Shown: positions 1 to 8,456, counted from the stretch's first letter. The stretch: DNA of 64,000 nt from Paenibacillus faecis (GCF_008084145.1 NZ_VSDO01000001.1:882840-946839); one strand, 5' to 3'. Made by a program: numbers and translations. Notes: generated from the letters alone by a model not told the origin.

Positions 1-150
1 AATTTCGCCTTCCGCATATGCCTCATATTATACACAGAACCTGCAAGGATACTAGACTCTTTTTTGCGCGTCTGTGCTATACTAGGCCTTAACTAGCTAA
101 TATTCTCTGAGCGTGCAGCTCATAAACGACGAAACGGAGCTTAGCGAACA

Positions 151-1374
151 ATGAATTCCTCCCCGACCTCGCGGCCGGAGCTTCCATGGCTTCGGGCTTT
201 TTCATTTACCATATTCGGCACGAGCGTGCTTGTTGCGTCTTACTTCCCTTTGTTCTATGCCAAGCTCGGATTCTCCAATAGTCAAATCGGACTGCTTTAC
301 GCCCTGGGCCCGATGATTTCGCTGATAGCGAATCTGTTCTGGAGCGTTGCCAGCGACAAATACCGGACGATCAAAAAAATTATGATCCTCCTGCTCATCG
401 GACAGATTATCATGAGCGCGCTTCTGTCGGTGTCGACTCAATTTTCCGTCATCATTGCGGTCATTACGATGTATTACTTTTTCTATTACCCGGCTTTCCC
501 GCTATCCGATACGATCGCCATCAACGCGGCCAAACGGCATAACAAGCATTTTCTGACCGTACGGATCTTCGGCTCGATCGGATACGCCTTTTTCGCCCTG
601 TTTATCGGCTATGTCCTGTCGATGATCGGATCCTCCCGAACGATGTGGGTGGCTATCGGTATCGCCGCAATCGCGCTGTTCATCACATGTTTCATCAAGG
701 ATCAGGACAGTCCGGTCGCAAAAATGGATATGTCGGGCATCTGGGGCATTTTGAAGCAGAAGGAGCTGCTTTGGTTTTTCGGCTGCGTGTTTTCCCTGGC
801 GATCGCCGTACGGATGAACGATGCGTTCCTGACGGTGACATTGAATCAACTCGGCGCCAGCGAAAAATTGATCGGCTGGTCGCAGCTCGCCTCTTCCTTA
901 TCTGAGATTCCGATCTTCATTTTGCTCAGCCTGTACGGTGAAAAAATCAAGGAACTTCCGCTGCTCGTTTTCGCCAGCCTGATCTTTGCCGCCCGTTTCT
1001 TTTTGGTCAGCGCGGCGGACTCGGCCGGGGCGATCATCGCCATTCAACTGATGCACAGCCTGTCCTTCGGCGTGTTTTACGTCACCTCGATCCGGATGTT
1101 GACCCGGCTGATCCCGGATCATTACCGCGCGACGGGGATGGCGCTGTTTACCATCGCTTGGTCGAGCGCCTCCGGGCTGCTGAGCGGTACGTTCGGCGGC
1201 ATCCTCTTCGAACGGTTCGGGCGGCACGACTTCTATCTCGTCGCCATGGGCTTCGCCCTCTTGGCCGGCGTCGGCTTCGCCAGCCGATACTTGCACAGGG
1301 GCCCGCGGCTGCGTGCAACCGGAGCGGATGTGTCCCCTGCGGCGAACGCAAAAGCCGGAGAGGAGATCCGGTAA
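151..1374 (+). CDS. MFS transporter (MFS_1-like permease)
   Basis: A 407-residue polytopic membrane protein with about 12 hydrophobic segments, the usual length of a major facilitator permease. The loop after TM2 (SVASDKYRTIKK) is the MFS motif A region, and the N-terminus (FGTSVLVASYFPLFYAKLGF) resembles the PF12832-type group that includes the phenylpropionate/nucleoside permease branch. The substrate cannot be read from sequence. It stands alone, is followed by a 12-bp perfect stem terminator, and is not linked to any catabolic gene. The final ~25 residues are a hydrophilic tail. The ATG at 151 has a weak upstream ribosome site (GGAGC), so the start is moderately certain. Family assignment is firm. 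Confidence 0.88.
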   Translation: MNSSPTSRPELPWLRAFSFTIFGTSVLVASYFPLFYAKLGFSNSQIGLLYALGPMISLIANLFWSVASDKYRTIKKIMILLLIGQIIMSALLSVSTQFSVIIAVITMYYFFYYPAFPLSDTIAINAAKRHNKHFLTVRIFGSIGYAFFALFIGYVLSMIGSSRTMWVAIGIAAIALFITCFIKDQDSPVAKMDMSGIWGILKQKELLWFFGCVFSLAIAVRMNDAFLTVTLNQLGASEKLIGWSQLASSLSEIPIFILLSLYGEKIKELPLLVFASLIFAARFFLVSAADSAGAIIAIQLMHSLSFGVFYVTSIRMLTRLIPDHYRATGMALFTIAWSSASGLLSGTFGGILFERFGRHDFYLVAMGFALLAGVGFASRYLHRGPRLRATGADVSPAANAKAGEEIR

Positions 1375-1392
1375 CGGCTTATAAGAAAGGCC

Positions 1393-1430
1393 AATAGGCT
1401 TACTCTCCGAGTAGGAAAGTAAGCCTATTT
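1393..1430. terminator. Intrinsic terminator after MFS gene
   Basis: A perfect 12-bp stem (AATAGGCTTACT with AGTAAGCCTATT, loop 13 nt) lies 18 nt after the MFS stop codon. The T-run is short, so it is a moderate terminator on the plus strand. Confidence 0.7.
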
Positions 1431-1526
1431 AGTGCTCTTTCGTCTATGAATTCGGCACGGCTGCAGGGTTCGCGGCGTTGCGGCGCTAGCGCCCCATTTA
1501 GCCCAAAGCGATCAAGGCACCTGGCG

Positions 1527-1598
1527 CACTTCGTACACTTCGTACACTTCCTACACTTCCAGCACTTCCAGCATTTCCAGCATTTCCACACTTCCAAC
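1527..1598. repeat. 9-bp tandem repeat array
   Basis: About seven to eight imperfect copies of a 9-nt unit close to CACTTCCAG run head to tail, drifting from CACTTCGTA to CATTTCCAG. All six frames stay open or nearly so, which creates spurious ORFs rich in HFQHFQ-like residues. No gene is inferred here. The array sits directly next to a dispersed repeat element. Confidence 0.75.
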
Positions 1599-1601
1599 TT
1601 C

Positions 1602-1815
1602 AAAAAGATGCAAATCTGCAGGTATTTTAGCCGATTCGCGCCGGGATGCGAAAAAAGATGCAAATCTGCAGGTATTTCCGGTGAGATTAGAGAAACGAGC
1701 CGGTTTCGTCGAAAATTCCTGCAGAATCGCAGGAATTTTGAATTTTTTTGCTCCAAACGAGAAAAAAGCATGCATATATGCAGGAATTTTATGTTATCCA
1801 GGTTGTCCCAGGACA
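1602..1815 (+). repeat. Dispersed palindromic intergenic repeat, copy A
   Basis: The gene-free stretch 1431-1975 contains spaced units of the form TGCAAATCTGCAGGTATTT separated by conserved linkers, including AGAGAAACGAGCCGGTTTCG. From about 1655 to 1810 it matches the reverse complement of 9452-9604 at roughly 80% by eye. Short reading frames across it (1446-1823, 1748-2608) look like by-products of the repeat. The function is unknown. It could be a REP/BIME-like or protein-binding element or a small RNA. Confidence 0.7.
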
Positions 1816-1975
1816 ATCCCTGATTTATGGGGCCCGCAACAGGACAAAAGGCCTCTATCGCGCCAGTCAGATCACACCGGTCAGATTACACAGGCCACAT
1901 CACACCAGACCACATCGCATCAGTCATACCTTCGCTTGTACACTTATTGTCCGGCAGCAAAGCCCGGCGGCTGAG

Positions 1976-2872
1976 CTAAACCACACCGTACGCTTTAAGC
2001 GTCCTCAAGTTTTGCACCGTAATCCAGCCGCGCCACTCCAGCTCTCCGGCCGGACTGACCGCCGGGAAACTGATGTTCCATCCGCCGTCCGCTTGTTGCT
2101 CACCGATCAGCCAATCCAGATGAATCGTAAGCTCCTCTGGGGATATCAGGCGGGAAGCGTAGGAACCTGGGGCCGGCGCATAGTCGAGCACCTTATGGAC
2201 GTAGCCCTGGGCGTGCGGATCTTTTTCGATGCCTTGCGGTCCCGTGAGCCATTCATCCAACCGGGCCCGGTATTTCGCCGCTCGCTCCCGGTCGGTTTCA
2301 GGGACATGTTCCAAGAACGACATCCATTGCGCCGCATCGTGAAAATCACCGGGAAGTTGTTCTTCGAGACAGCGCCACACGAACGAGACGTTCTCCTTAA
2401 ACCAGGCTTCTTCCTTAAAATCCGTCCGTACTTGCTGTTCAAGCAGCATCCCGAGGATGCTGCCGGTCGGATTCAAGGAAGGGACGCCGCCCTGCTCCGT
2501 CGTCCACCAAGGGGCGTGCGGATAGGCGTTGACGGCCGTCGTCGCCCTTGGAAATCCTCCGCCTCCCAACGTCAGCTCTTTCAAATACTTCAGCACGCCG
2601 TCCATTAGCTCGCTGTCCCAGCCGTCGACTTCCCGGATAACCATCAAGGCGGTTTCGGTCGTCACCGGTTGACTGTCCGGACAGCGCATATCCGGTTCCA
2701 GTCCGTTCCCGAACCCACCGTCCCCGTTCCGGTAAGGACGCAAAGCATCGAGCACCCGCTGCTTGGTGCCGTCTTCGAATGCGTAAGCATATCGCATCCG
2801 ATCCAGCAAGCGCGCATGACCGTAAACAAACTCCCGGCCGCGTTCCAAAATCTCTTTACGTAATCCGTTCAT
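1976..2872 (-). CDS. Alpha/alpha-toroid (prenyltransferase-like) protein of unknown function
   Basis: A 298-residue soluble protein. Repeated segments such as YRNGDGGFGNGLEPD, GGGGFPRATT and QQADGGWNISFPA resemble the QW-like DGGF/DGGW repeats of terpenoid cyclase and prenyltransferase toroid folds, but the DxDD motif of squalene-hopene cyclases is absent, so a cyclase activity is not claimed. I chose the ATG at 2872, which has GGAGG ten nt upstream; the codon at 2896 has no ribosome site. It begins 44 nt after the stop of the WYL regulator gene and is probably co-transcribed with it. No signal peptide or membrane segment is visible. The molecular function is unknown. Confidence 0.8.
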   Translation of the reverse strand: MNGLRKEILERGREFVYGHARLLDRMRYAYAFEDGTKQRVLDALRPYRNGDGGFGNGLEPDMRCPDSQPVTTETALMVIREVDGWDSELMDGVLKYLKELTLGGGGFPRATTAVNAYPHAPWWTTEQGGVPSLNPTGSILGMLLEQQVRTDFKEEAWFKENVSFVWRCLEEQLPGDFHDAAQWMSFLEHVPETDRERAAKYRARLDEWLTGPQGIEKDPHAQGYVHKVLDYAPAPGSYASRLISPEELTIHLDWLIGEQQADGGWNISFPAVSPAGELEWRGWITVQNLRTLKAYGVV

Positions 2873-2916
2873 AGTAACCAAGCCTCCATCGTTCAAATTG
2901 AGGGCCGCGGGCCTTC

Positions 2917-3921
2917 TTAAACATACCTGGCCGCAACGGCCTGAGCCCGTTCACGCAGGGCGGTGCGCAACGCCGGAGGCTCCAGGACCTCGACATCCAG
3001 CCCCATACCGTAAAAAAACGAAATCGCCCAATCCCATTCCGTGGCCGGACATGCAAATGCCAGCTCCCAGACCTCGTCGCCCGTCTGCTTGACAAGATGC
3101 CCGATATCGGGGTCCTGCTCCGCGAGCAGCGCCCCGCGGTAGGTCAGCCGGGCGGCGACGGGAATCGGGGCCGAGTCGGGCGGCAGACCCGCGGCAGCGG
3201 AGGCGTACAGCCCGCAGGAATCCGGTCCCCCATCCGCCGAAGCCACTGCGGCGGGGATCTCCGGCGCGCCGGCCGCCCCCTTCATCACCGCGCCCTCCGG
3301 TGGCTCCGCCCTGCCGACCGCCTCGAACCGGTCCACGCGAAACGTGCGCTGTTCCCCGTGCAGCGGCGATTCGGCCACGCAGTACCAGAAGCCGTAAGCC
3401 GCGTAGACGCGGATCGGGCGAAGGTGGAGTTCCCGCCGGTAGCGCTGGGACCGGTAGACCGCCCGGACCCAGTTCCCTTCGGCCGCGTGGCGGAACAGGG
3501 CGTCCAAATGCGGCGTTCTGCTCCGGCGGTCCGGCACCTCCAGCCCGATATGCGCGAGCCACGTGGTGACTTCGCCCAGCGTCCCTTCCGGCAGCGCCGA
3601 ACGGATTTTGTCGGCCGCAGTCCAGCGCGCCTGCCGGAACGGACCATCGCTGTACTTGGCCATTCCGTCCAGCGCCATCAGCAAGGTCAGCGCCTCGTCC
3701 GAGGTTAACTGCAGCGGCGCCAGACGGTAGCCTTCCATCAGCCGATAGCCGCCGCCCGGGCCGGAAACGGCATACAGCGGCACCCCCATTTCCGACAATG
3801 CCTGCATGTCCCGCAGTACCGTCCGCTTGGACACTTCCAGCTTATCGGCAAGAGACTGGGCCGTCTCGGCCCGCTGCTGCAGCGCCATCATAATCGCCAT
3901 CATCCGGTCCATCCGTTTCAT
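2917..3921 (-). CDS. YafY-type HTH/WYL-domain transcriptional regulator
   Basis: A 334-residue regulator. Residues 1-60 form an HTH_11-type winged helix (MAIMMALQQRAETAQSLADK, then SKRTVLRDMQAL). The middle and C-terminal part is a WYL domain with RAVYRSQRYRRELHLRPI and GFWYCVAESPL, which senses small ligands or nucleic acid in characterised members. The C-terminal extension matches the PF08279/PF13280 architecture. It is the promoter-proximal gene of a two-gene unit with the toroid protein, which is therefore a plausible target or partner. A low-complexity alanine/glycine-rich insert lies in the C-terminal half. The ligand is unknown. Confidence 0.88.
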   Translation of the reverse strand: MKRMDRMMAIMMALQQRAETAQSLADKLEVSKRTVLRDMQALSEMGVPLYAVSGPGGGYRLMEGYRLAPLQLTSDEALTLLMALDGMAKYSDGPFRQARWTAADKIRSALPEGTLGEVTTWLAHIGLEVPDRRSRTPHLDALFRHAAEGNWVRAVYRSQRYRRELHLRPIRVYAAYGFWYCVAESPLHGEQRTFRVDRFEAVGRAEPPEGAVMKGAAGAPEIPAAVASADGGPDSCGLYASAAAGLPPDSAPIPVAARLTYRGALLAEQDPDIGHLVKQTGDEVWELAFACPATEWDWAISFFYGMGLDVEVLEPPALRTALRERAQAVAARYV

Positions 3922-4023
3922 AAATCGTGTTCCCCTCCCGGTACGTTACCAGCTTAACAAAAGATCGGTGACAGCAGCCTGTCACCAATTATTGAGACGT
4001 TATGTATTTTTTCAGATTATACC

Positions 4024-4058
4024 AAAAAAAGACACAGCCCATTTAGAGCTGTGCCTTT
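4024..4058 (-). terminator. Terminator of cold-shock gene
   Basis: On the minus strand GGCACAGC pairs with GCTGTGTC (one G-U pair) and is followed by a run of seven T. It lies about 55 nt after the csp stop codon. Confidence 0.75.
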
Positions 4059-4113
4059 CATTATCGTGCTTAGAACCAAACTTTATAAGTGATCCGGCAG
4101 ACCGGAATTGGTC

Positions 4114-4311
4114 TTATAATTTGATTACGTTAGCAGCTTGAGGACCACGGTTACCGTCGGTGATTTCGAACTCAACCGCTTGGCCTTCTTCTAAAGTTTT
4201 GAAACCTTCTCCTTGAATAGCGGAGAAATGAACGAATACGTCCTCGCCGCCTTCAACTTGGATAAAGCCATAGCCTTTTTCTGCGTTAAACCATTTAACT
4301 GTACCTTTCAA
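4114..4311 (-). CDS. cspD: CspA-family cold shock protein
   Basis: A 65-residue single OB-fold nucleic-acid chaperone. Both RNA-binding motifs are intact: RNP1 as KGYGFIQV (residues 13-20) and RNP2 as VFVHFSAI (residues 26-33). Length and sequence are typical of CspB/CspD proteins that melt mRNA structure during cold shock and rapid growth. The start ATG has AGGAGG nine nt upstream, and a clear sigma-A-type promoter lies about 50 nt upstream. It has its own terminator, so it is monocistronic. The specific csp paralogue letter is a guess. Confidence 0.95.
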   Translation of the reverse strand: MKGTVKWFNAEKGYGFIQVEGGEDVFVHFSAIQGEGFKTLEEGQAVEFEITDGNRGPQAANVIKL

Positions 4312-4358
4312 ATGAACAACCTCCTAAAAATAATCGTCATCATTGACGAATACCCATA

Positions 4359-4387
4359 TTATACTCTATGCCCCAGCACATTGCAAC
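4359..4387 (-). promoter_or_regulatory. Sigma-A-type promoter of csp
   Basis: Minus-strand TTGCAA (4382-4387) and TATAAT (4359-4364) are separated by exactly 17 nt. The transcript would carry a leader of about 40 nt before the csp ATG. Confidence 0.75.
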
Positions 4388-4534
4388 GTGACATTTTCGG
4401 TGAAGTTCCGCATCGTTTTAATTTCATCCGGAGAACGTAATCATTTGCTTTCCTTTAAGGCGTGAGGTATCATTTTACATAAAAATATTTCCATAACATA
4501 AGCAGTCTAACCGCCAAAGAACGGAGTCGTTACG

Positions 4535-4768
4535 ATGATCAAAAAACACGAAATATATAAAAAAGACAAATGGAATATGATGACCGTGGAAGTCCAGGGA
4601 AAATACATCATCCTCCGGGAAATCTCGGACCAGTGGGGCGAGGAATCCCATACGTTTCTAAGCCGTCCCGCGCTAATGCAATGGGCGCAGAACCGTTTTC
4701 CCAAAGAGGACTACGCGGGGCGGGAAGAAGAATGGCATGACATCATGAACGCCTTTAAACAGGTTTAA
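4535..4768 (+). CDS. Small hypothetical protein
   Basis: A 77-residue soluble, charged protein of unknown function. It is rich in K, E and W and looks like a compact single domain (KYIILREISDQWGEESHTF in the centre), with no membrane segment, signal peptide or cysteine. The codon pattern looks coding, and the ATG follows an ACGGAGTC ribosome-site-like sequence. It lies 43 nt ahead of a small membrane-protein gene in the same direction, so the two may be co-transcribed. I do not recognise the family. Confidence 0.65.
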   Translation: MIKKHEIYKKDKWNMMTVEVQGKYIILREISDQWGEESHTFLSRPALMQWAQNRFPKEDYAGREEEWHDIMNAFKQV

Positions 4769-4810
4769 TGCCGTACGGGTCCCCGAATATGTTGTGAATG
4801 GAGTCAATGC

Positions 4811-4990
4811 ATGGACAATTCCAATCTTTTTATTTTTATAGTTTGCGCTTTTGCTTTGGGCGTCGTGCTGATTTTGAGCAGAAACAACGTCCCTCCCCGG
4901 CTTCGGCGCGGTTTCGCCTTGACCGCGGTCATTATGGTCGCGGTAGCGTTTATTTTGATGATCTACAGTTTATACACCATGGGTACATAA
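4811..4990 (+). CDS. Small two-TM membrane protein
   Basis: A 59-codon ORF beginning MDNSNLFIFIVCAFALGVVL. It has two hydrophobic segments (about residues 6-22 and 36-54) separated by the basic loop RNNVPPRLRRG, which would predict a hairpin with the loop in the cytoplasm. The ATG has GGAG seven nt upstream. An overlapping longer frame at 4798-5022 lacks these properties. It sits between the 77-residue protein gene and pepF in the same orientation. The function is unknown. Confidence 0.6.
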   Translation: MDNSNLFIFIVCAFALGVVLILSRNNVPPRLRRGFALTAVIMVAVAFILMIYSLYTMGT

Positions 4991-5063
4991 ATATAAATAA
5001 CGGTGGCCGGCGGAGGGCATAATAGGGAAATGTCTCTAGATTCAGGGAGGTTCCCAATCGATT

Positions 5064-6986
5064 ATGAAAAAGCACCGCCTTCTCTCCCTCCTGCTGGCCG
5101 TCAGCCTGACGGCCGCGGTCCTGCCCGGTACCGCAGCCCGACCGCATATGACGGCAAACGCCGCAGCAGCTTACCCAAAACAAAGGAGGATTCCAATGAG
5201 CACCTTACCGAAACGTTCCCAAGTGAAAGCGGAGAACACATGGAAACTGGAAGATATGTTTCCCGACCAGAAGGCTTGGGACCAGTCTTACGAAGCGCTG
5301 AAAGAGCTTAAGAAAAAAGTTGCCGACTACGAGGGCAAGCTGAACGGCCCGGAGAAGATTAAGGCCGTGTTCGCTCTGGAGGATGAAATTTCCGAAAGTC
5401 TGGAACGCCTTTATGTTTACGCTCACCTGAACCACGACCAGGACACCACAAACCCTACATACCAGGCGCTGACGCAGAAAGCCAAAAAATTGAACGTGGA
5501 AGTCAGCGAAGCCTTATCCTTTATTACTCCGGAAATTTTGTCGCTGCCGGAGAACGAGTTGGACGCGCTGATCGAAAACCCGGATCTGGCCGACTATAAA
5601 TTCACCCTGCAGGAAATCAAACGGGAAAAAGCCCATGTCCTCAGTAAGACAGAGGAAGCCCTGCTCGCCCAGGTCGGCAATTTGTCGCAAGCGCCGCAGC
5701 ATATTTTCGGAATGATCAACAACGCGGACATGAAATTTCCGAAGATTGAAGATGAAAACGGGAAAGAAGTGGAACTGACCCACGGCAGCTATATTCAATT
5801 TTTGGAGAATCCTAACCGTGACGTCCGGCGCCGGGCTTTCAAAGCGGTCTACGAAACTTACGGCAAGCAAAAGAACACGATCGCGGCTACATTGAGCGCC
5901 AACGTGAACAAGAACATGTTTTACGCCAAGGTGCGGAAATATCCTTCCGTTCTGGAAATGTTCCTTTACGGCGACAATATTCCGAAGGAAGTTTATACCA
6001 ACTTGATCGATACGATCCATGAAAGCCTTCCGCTGCTTCACCGCTACATGAAGCTGCGCAAGAAGCTGCTGGGGGTCGACGAGCTTCATATGTATGACCT
6101 GTTTGCTCCGCTGGTGGAAGAATACAAATGGGATATTTCCTATGAAGAAGCCAAAAAAATGGTGGAGGAAGGGCTGGAGCCGCTCGGCGAGAACTACTTG
6201 AACGTGCTGCGCGAGGGCTTTAACCAGCGCTGGATCGACGTCTACGAGAACGAAGGCAAACGGACCGGCGCTTACAGCTGGGGGGCATACGGCACGCATC
6301 CGTATGTGTTGCTGAATCATAAAGACAACCTCAACAGCATGTTCACCCTCGCTCACGAGATGGGGCATGCGCTGCATTCGTATTTTTCCGATGAAGCCCT
6401 GAAGTACCGGGATGCCCAATACACCATCTTCCTGGCGGAGGTGGCCTCGACCACGAATGAAGCGCTGTTGATGGATTATCTGTTGAAGCGGGCGACCGAT
6501 CCGAAGCAAAAAATGTACCTGCTCACTTACTATGCGGACCAGTTCCGGACGACCGTGTTCCGTCAAACGATGTTCGCCGAATTCGAGAAGATCGTGCACG
6601 AGCGGGCCGAGGCCGGCGAATCCTTGACGCCGCAGGAGCTTTCGTCGATTTATTACGATCTCAACGTGAAATATCACGGGCCGGAGATGAACGTGGATCG
6701 GGACATCGAAATGGAATGGGCCCGGATCCCGCATTTTTACACGAGCTTTTACGTGTACAAATACGCGACCGGCTTCTCCGCGGCGACCAGCTTCTCGAAG
6801 CAAATTCTCGAGGAGGGACAGCCGGCGGTCGATCGCTATCTCGGCTTCCTGAAGAGCGGCGGCAGCGACTACTCGATCAACATTCTCCGCAAGGCGGGCG
6901 TGGATATGTCCTCGCCGGAGCCGATCCGAGAGGCGATGAGCGTATTTGAGGACATTATCGAACAGATGGAGAAATTGACAAAATAA
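5064..6986 (+). CDS. pepF: Oligoendopeptidase F (M3 family), with upstream signal-peptide start
   Basis: A zinc metallopeptidase that cleaves short peptides. The zinc motif HEMGH lies near residues 431-435, with a downstream glutamate region (FLAEVASTTNEALL), as in M3B oligoendopeptidases. From the internal ATG at 5196 the protein is 596 residues, the usual PepF length, and that start has a perfect AAAGGAGG six nt upstream. The frame continues upstream in phase to an ATG at 5064, which adds 44 residues forming a textbook signal peptide (MKKHRLLSLLLAVSLTAAV...). Its ribosome site AGGGAGG is 13 nt from that ATG. Both a secreted and a cytosolic form are therefore possible. Family assignment is certain; the choice of start is open. 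Confidence 0.93.
   Translation: MKKHRLLSLLLAVSLTAAVLPGTAARPHMTANAAAAYPKQRRIPMSTLPKRSQVKAENTWKLEDMFPDQKAWDQSYEALKELKKKVADYEGKLNGPEKIKAVFALEDEISESLERLYVYAHLNHDQDTTNPTYQALTQKAKKLNVEVSEALSFITPEILSLPENELDALIENPDLADYKFTLQEIKREKAHVLSKTEEALLAQVGNLSQAPQHIFGMINNADMKFPKIEDENGKEVELTHGSYIQFLENPNRDVRRRAFKAVYETYGKQKNTIAATLSANVNKNMFYAKVRKYPSVLEMFLYGDNIPKEVYTNLIDTIHESLPLLHRYMKLRKKLLGVDELHMYDLFAPLVEEYKWDISYEEAKKMVEEGLEPLGENYLNVLREGFNQRWIDVYENEGKRTGAYSWGAYGTHPYVLLNHKDNLNSMFTLAHEMGHALHSYFSDEALKYRDAQYTIFLAEVASTTNEALLMDYLLKRATDPKQKMYLLTYYADQFRTTVFRQTMFAEFEKIVHERAEAGESLTPQELSSIYYDLNVKYHGPEMNVDRDIEMEWARIPHFYTSFYVYKYATGFSAATSFSKQILEEGQPAVDRYLGFLKSGGSDYSINILRKAGVDMSSPEPIREAMSVFEDIIEQMEKLTK
5182..5198 (+). promoter_or_regulatory. 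Strong internal ribosome binding site and second pepF start
   Basis: AAAGGAGG at 5182-5189 is followed six nt later by ATG at 5196, in frame with the signal-peptide start at 5064. Such a strong site inside a coding frame supports initiation of a cytosolic PepF here. Confidence 0.75.
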
Positions 6987-7065
6987 GACGCGCAATTCCC
7001 AGTGAATCCCTTGCTCCTTGCGGGCAAGGGATTTTATACTGTCTAGTAGAAGGAGGTGCATCCTC

Positions 7066-7401
7066 ATGAAAATTCAATGGTCTTTGATCTTGGGTATGGT
7101 GTTTGCGCTGATTACCGCCGTCTTTGCCGTAATCAATGTCGACCCCGTGCCGGTCAACCTGCTGTTCGGTTCGTTCAGCCTGCCTTTGATTTTGCTGATC
7201 CTGGGTTCCACACTGCTCGGCGGCATCATCGTCGGAGCATTCGGAATTTATCGCGGCTACCGTATGCAAAAGGAAATAAAAATCCTGAACGCCAAGCTCG
7301 TACATATCCAGGAGGCTACGGGTTATGTTTTTCCTGAGCCCGCGGTCCCTGCCGAAAATCAGGAAGACCCGCCATCCCCGAAAGCGGATGAAGCTCAATA
7401 A
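7066..7401 (+). CDS. LapA-domain (DUF1049) membrane protein
   Basis: A 111-residue protein with two hydrophobic segments (residues 5-24 and 39-62). The VDPVPVNLLFGSFSLPLILL signature of the LapA/DUF1049 domain is present, followed by a short helix (YRGYRMQKEIKILNAKL) and an acidic/proline-rich tail. The family is named for a lipopolysaccharide assembly factor in Gram-negatives, but its role in Firmicutes is undefined. I chose ATG 7066, which has AAGGAGG eight nt upstream, over a longer upstream frame. It lies 17 nt before the M42 peptidase gene, with which it is likely co-transcribed. Confidence 0.85.
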   Translation: MKIQWSLILGMVFALITAVFAVINVDPVPVNLLFGSFSLPLILLILGSTLLGGIIVGAFGIYRGYRMQKEIKILNAKLVHIQEATGYVFPEPAVPAENQEDPPSPKADEAQ

Positions 7402-7418
7402 ACCAGGGAGGTTTCCAC

Positions 7419-8456
7419 ATGCATATTCAACTGAACGAGTCTTATATTTTGGACCTGCTGAAACGGCTGCTCGATACCCCGAGTCCCAGCGGATTTACTC
7501 ATGACATTATGAAATTGATCCGCTCGGAGGCGGAAAAACTGGGCATTCCCTTCTCGCAAAACGAAAAAGGCGGAGCTCTGCTGAGCCTAAAGGGCGAAGA
7601 TTCCTCCCGGACCGTCGCACTAAGCGCCCACGTCGACACGCTGGGGGCCATGGTCCGCGCCGTCAACGCCAACGGAACGCTGGCGATCACTTCCGTCGGC
7701 GGTTTTATGATGGCGGGGATCGAGAACGAATACTGCCAAATTCATACCCGCGAGGGAAAAGTCTATACGGGAACGATCCTGACTTCCCACCCGTCCGTGC
7801 ACGTATACGCCGATGCCCGGGATTTCAAACGGGAAGAGAAGAACATGGAAGTCCGGATCGACGAGCTTGTCGAATCCAAAGAGGATGTTTTGAAGCTGGG
7901 GATTTCGGTGGGAGATTTCATCTCCTTCGACGCCCGGTCGGTGATTACCCCAAGCGGATACGTGAAATCGCGCCACCTGGACGATAAAGCGAGCGTCGCC
8001 GCTCTGTTCGGACTGCTGGAATCGAGCGTACGGGAGGGCTGGACGCCCCGCCATGACTTGGTGTTCCTCATTTCCAATTATGAGGAAGTCGGGCACGGCG
8101 CCTCCTGGATCCCTGGCGGCGTCAACGAGATGATCGCCGTCGACATGGGCGCCATGGGCGACAACCTCAGCTGCAAGGAGACCGATGTCTCCATTTGCGC
8201 CAAAGACTCCTCCGGCCCCTACGACTATGACATGACCGGGAAGCTGATCCGGCTGGCCAAGGAGCTGAACATCCCCCATGCGGTCGATATTTATCCTTTT
8301 TACGGATCGGATGCCTCCGCCGCCCTGCGCGGGGGTCACAATATCCGGGCCGCGCTGATCGGCCCCGGCGTTCACGCCTCGCACGCAATGGAAAGAACGC
8401 ATAAGCAGGCGATCATAAATACGGCGAAACTGCTTGCCGCCTATGTGGCCGGCTGA
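7419..8456 (+). CDS. M42 family metallopeptidase (glutamyl aminopeptidase-like)
   Basis: A 345-residue cytosolic aminopeptidase/deblocking enzyme with two-metal chemistry. Metal-ligand regions are visible in order: LSAHVDTLGAM (first His and Asp), HLDDKASVAALFG (bridging Asp), NYEEVGHGAS (catalytic Glu pair), AVDMGAMG and a late GPGVHASHAMER histidine. This matches YsdC/FrvX-type M42 enzymes in length and motif order. GGGAGG lies nine nt before the ATG. The 3' end overlaps the next gene by 23 nt, which suggests translational coupling. Confidence 0.93.
   Translation: MHIQLNESYILDLLKRLLDTPSPSGFTHDIMKLIRSEAEKLGIPFSQNEKGGALLSLKGEDSSRTVALSAHVDTLGAMVRAVNANGTLAITSVGGFMMAGIENEYCQIHTREGKVYTGTILTSHPSVHVYADARDFKREEKNMEVRIDELVESKEDVLKLGISVGDFISFDARSVITPSGYVKSRHLDDKASVAALFGLLESSVREGWTPRHDLVFLISNYEEVGHGASWIPGGVNEMIAVDMGAMGDNLSCKETDVSICAKDSSGPYDYDMTGKLIRLAKELNIPHAVDIYPFYGSDASAALRGGHNIRAALIGPGVHASHAMERTHKQAIINTAKLLAAYVAG

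Noticed and set aside
1446..1823. ORF of 125 codons on the plus strand over the tandem repeat
   Set aside because: Composition is driven by the 9-bp tandem array and the dispersed repeat, there is no ribosome site, and several frames are open at once.
5514..7067. 517-codon antisense ORF opposite pepF
   Set aside because: A shadow of the GC-rich third-position codon pattern of pepF; no ribosome site or domain.
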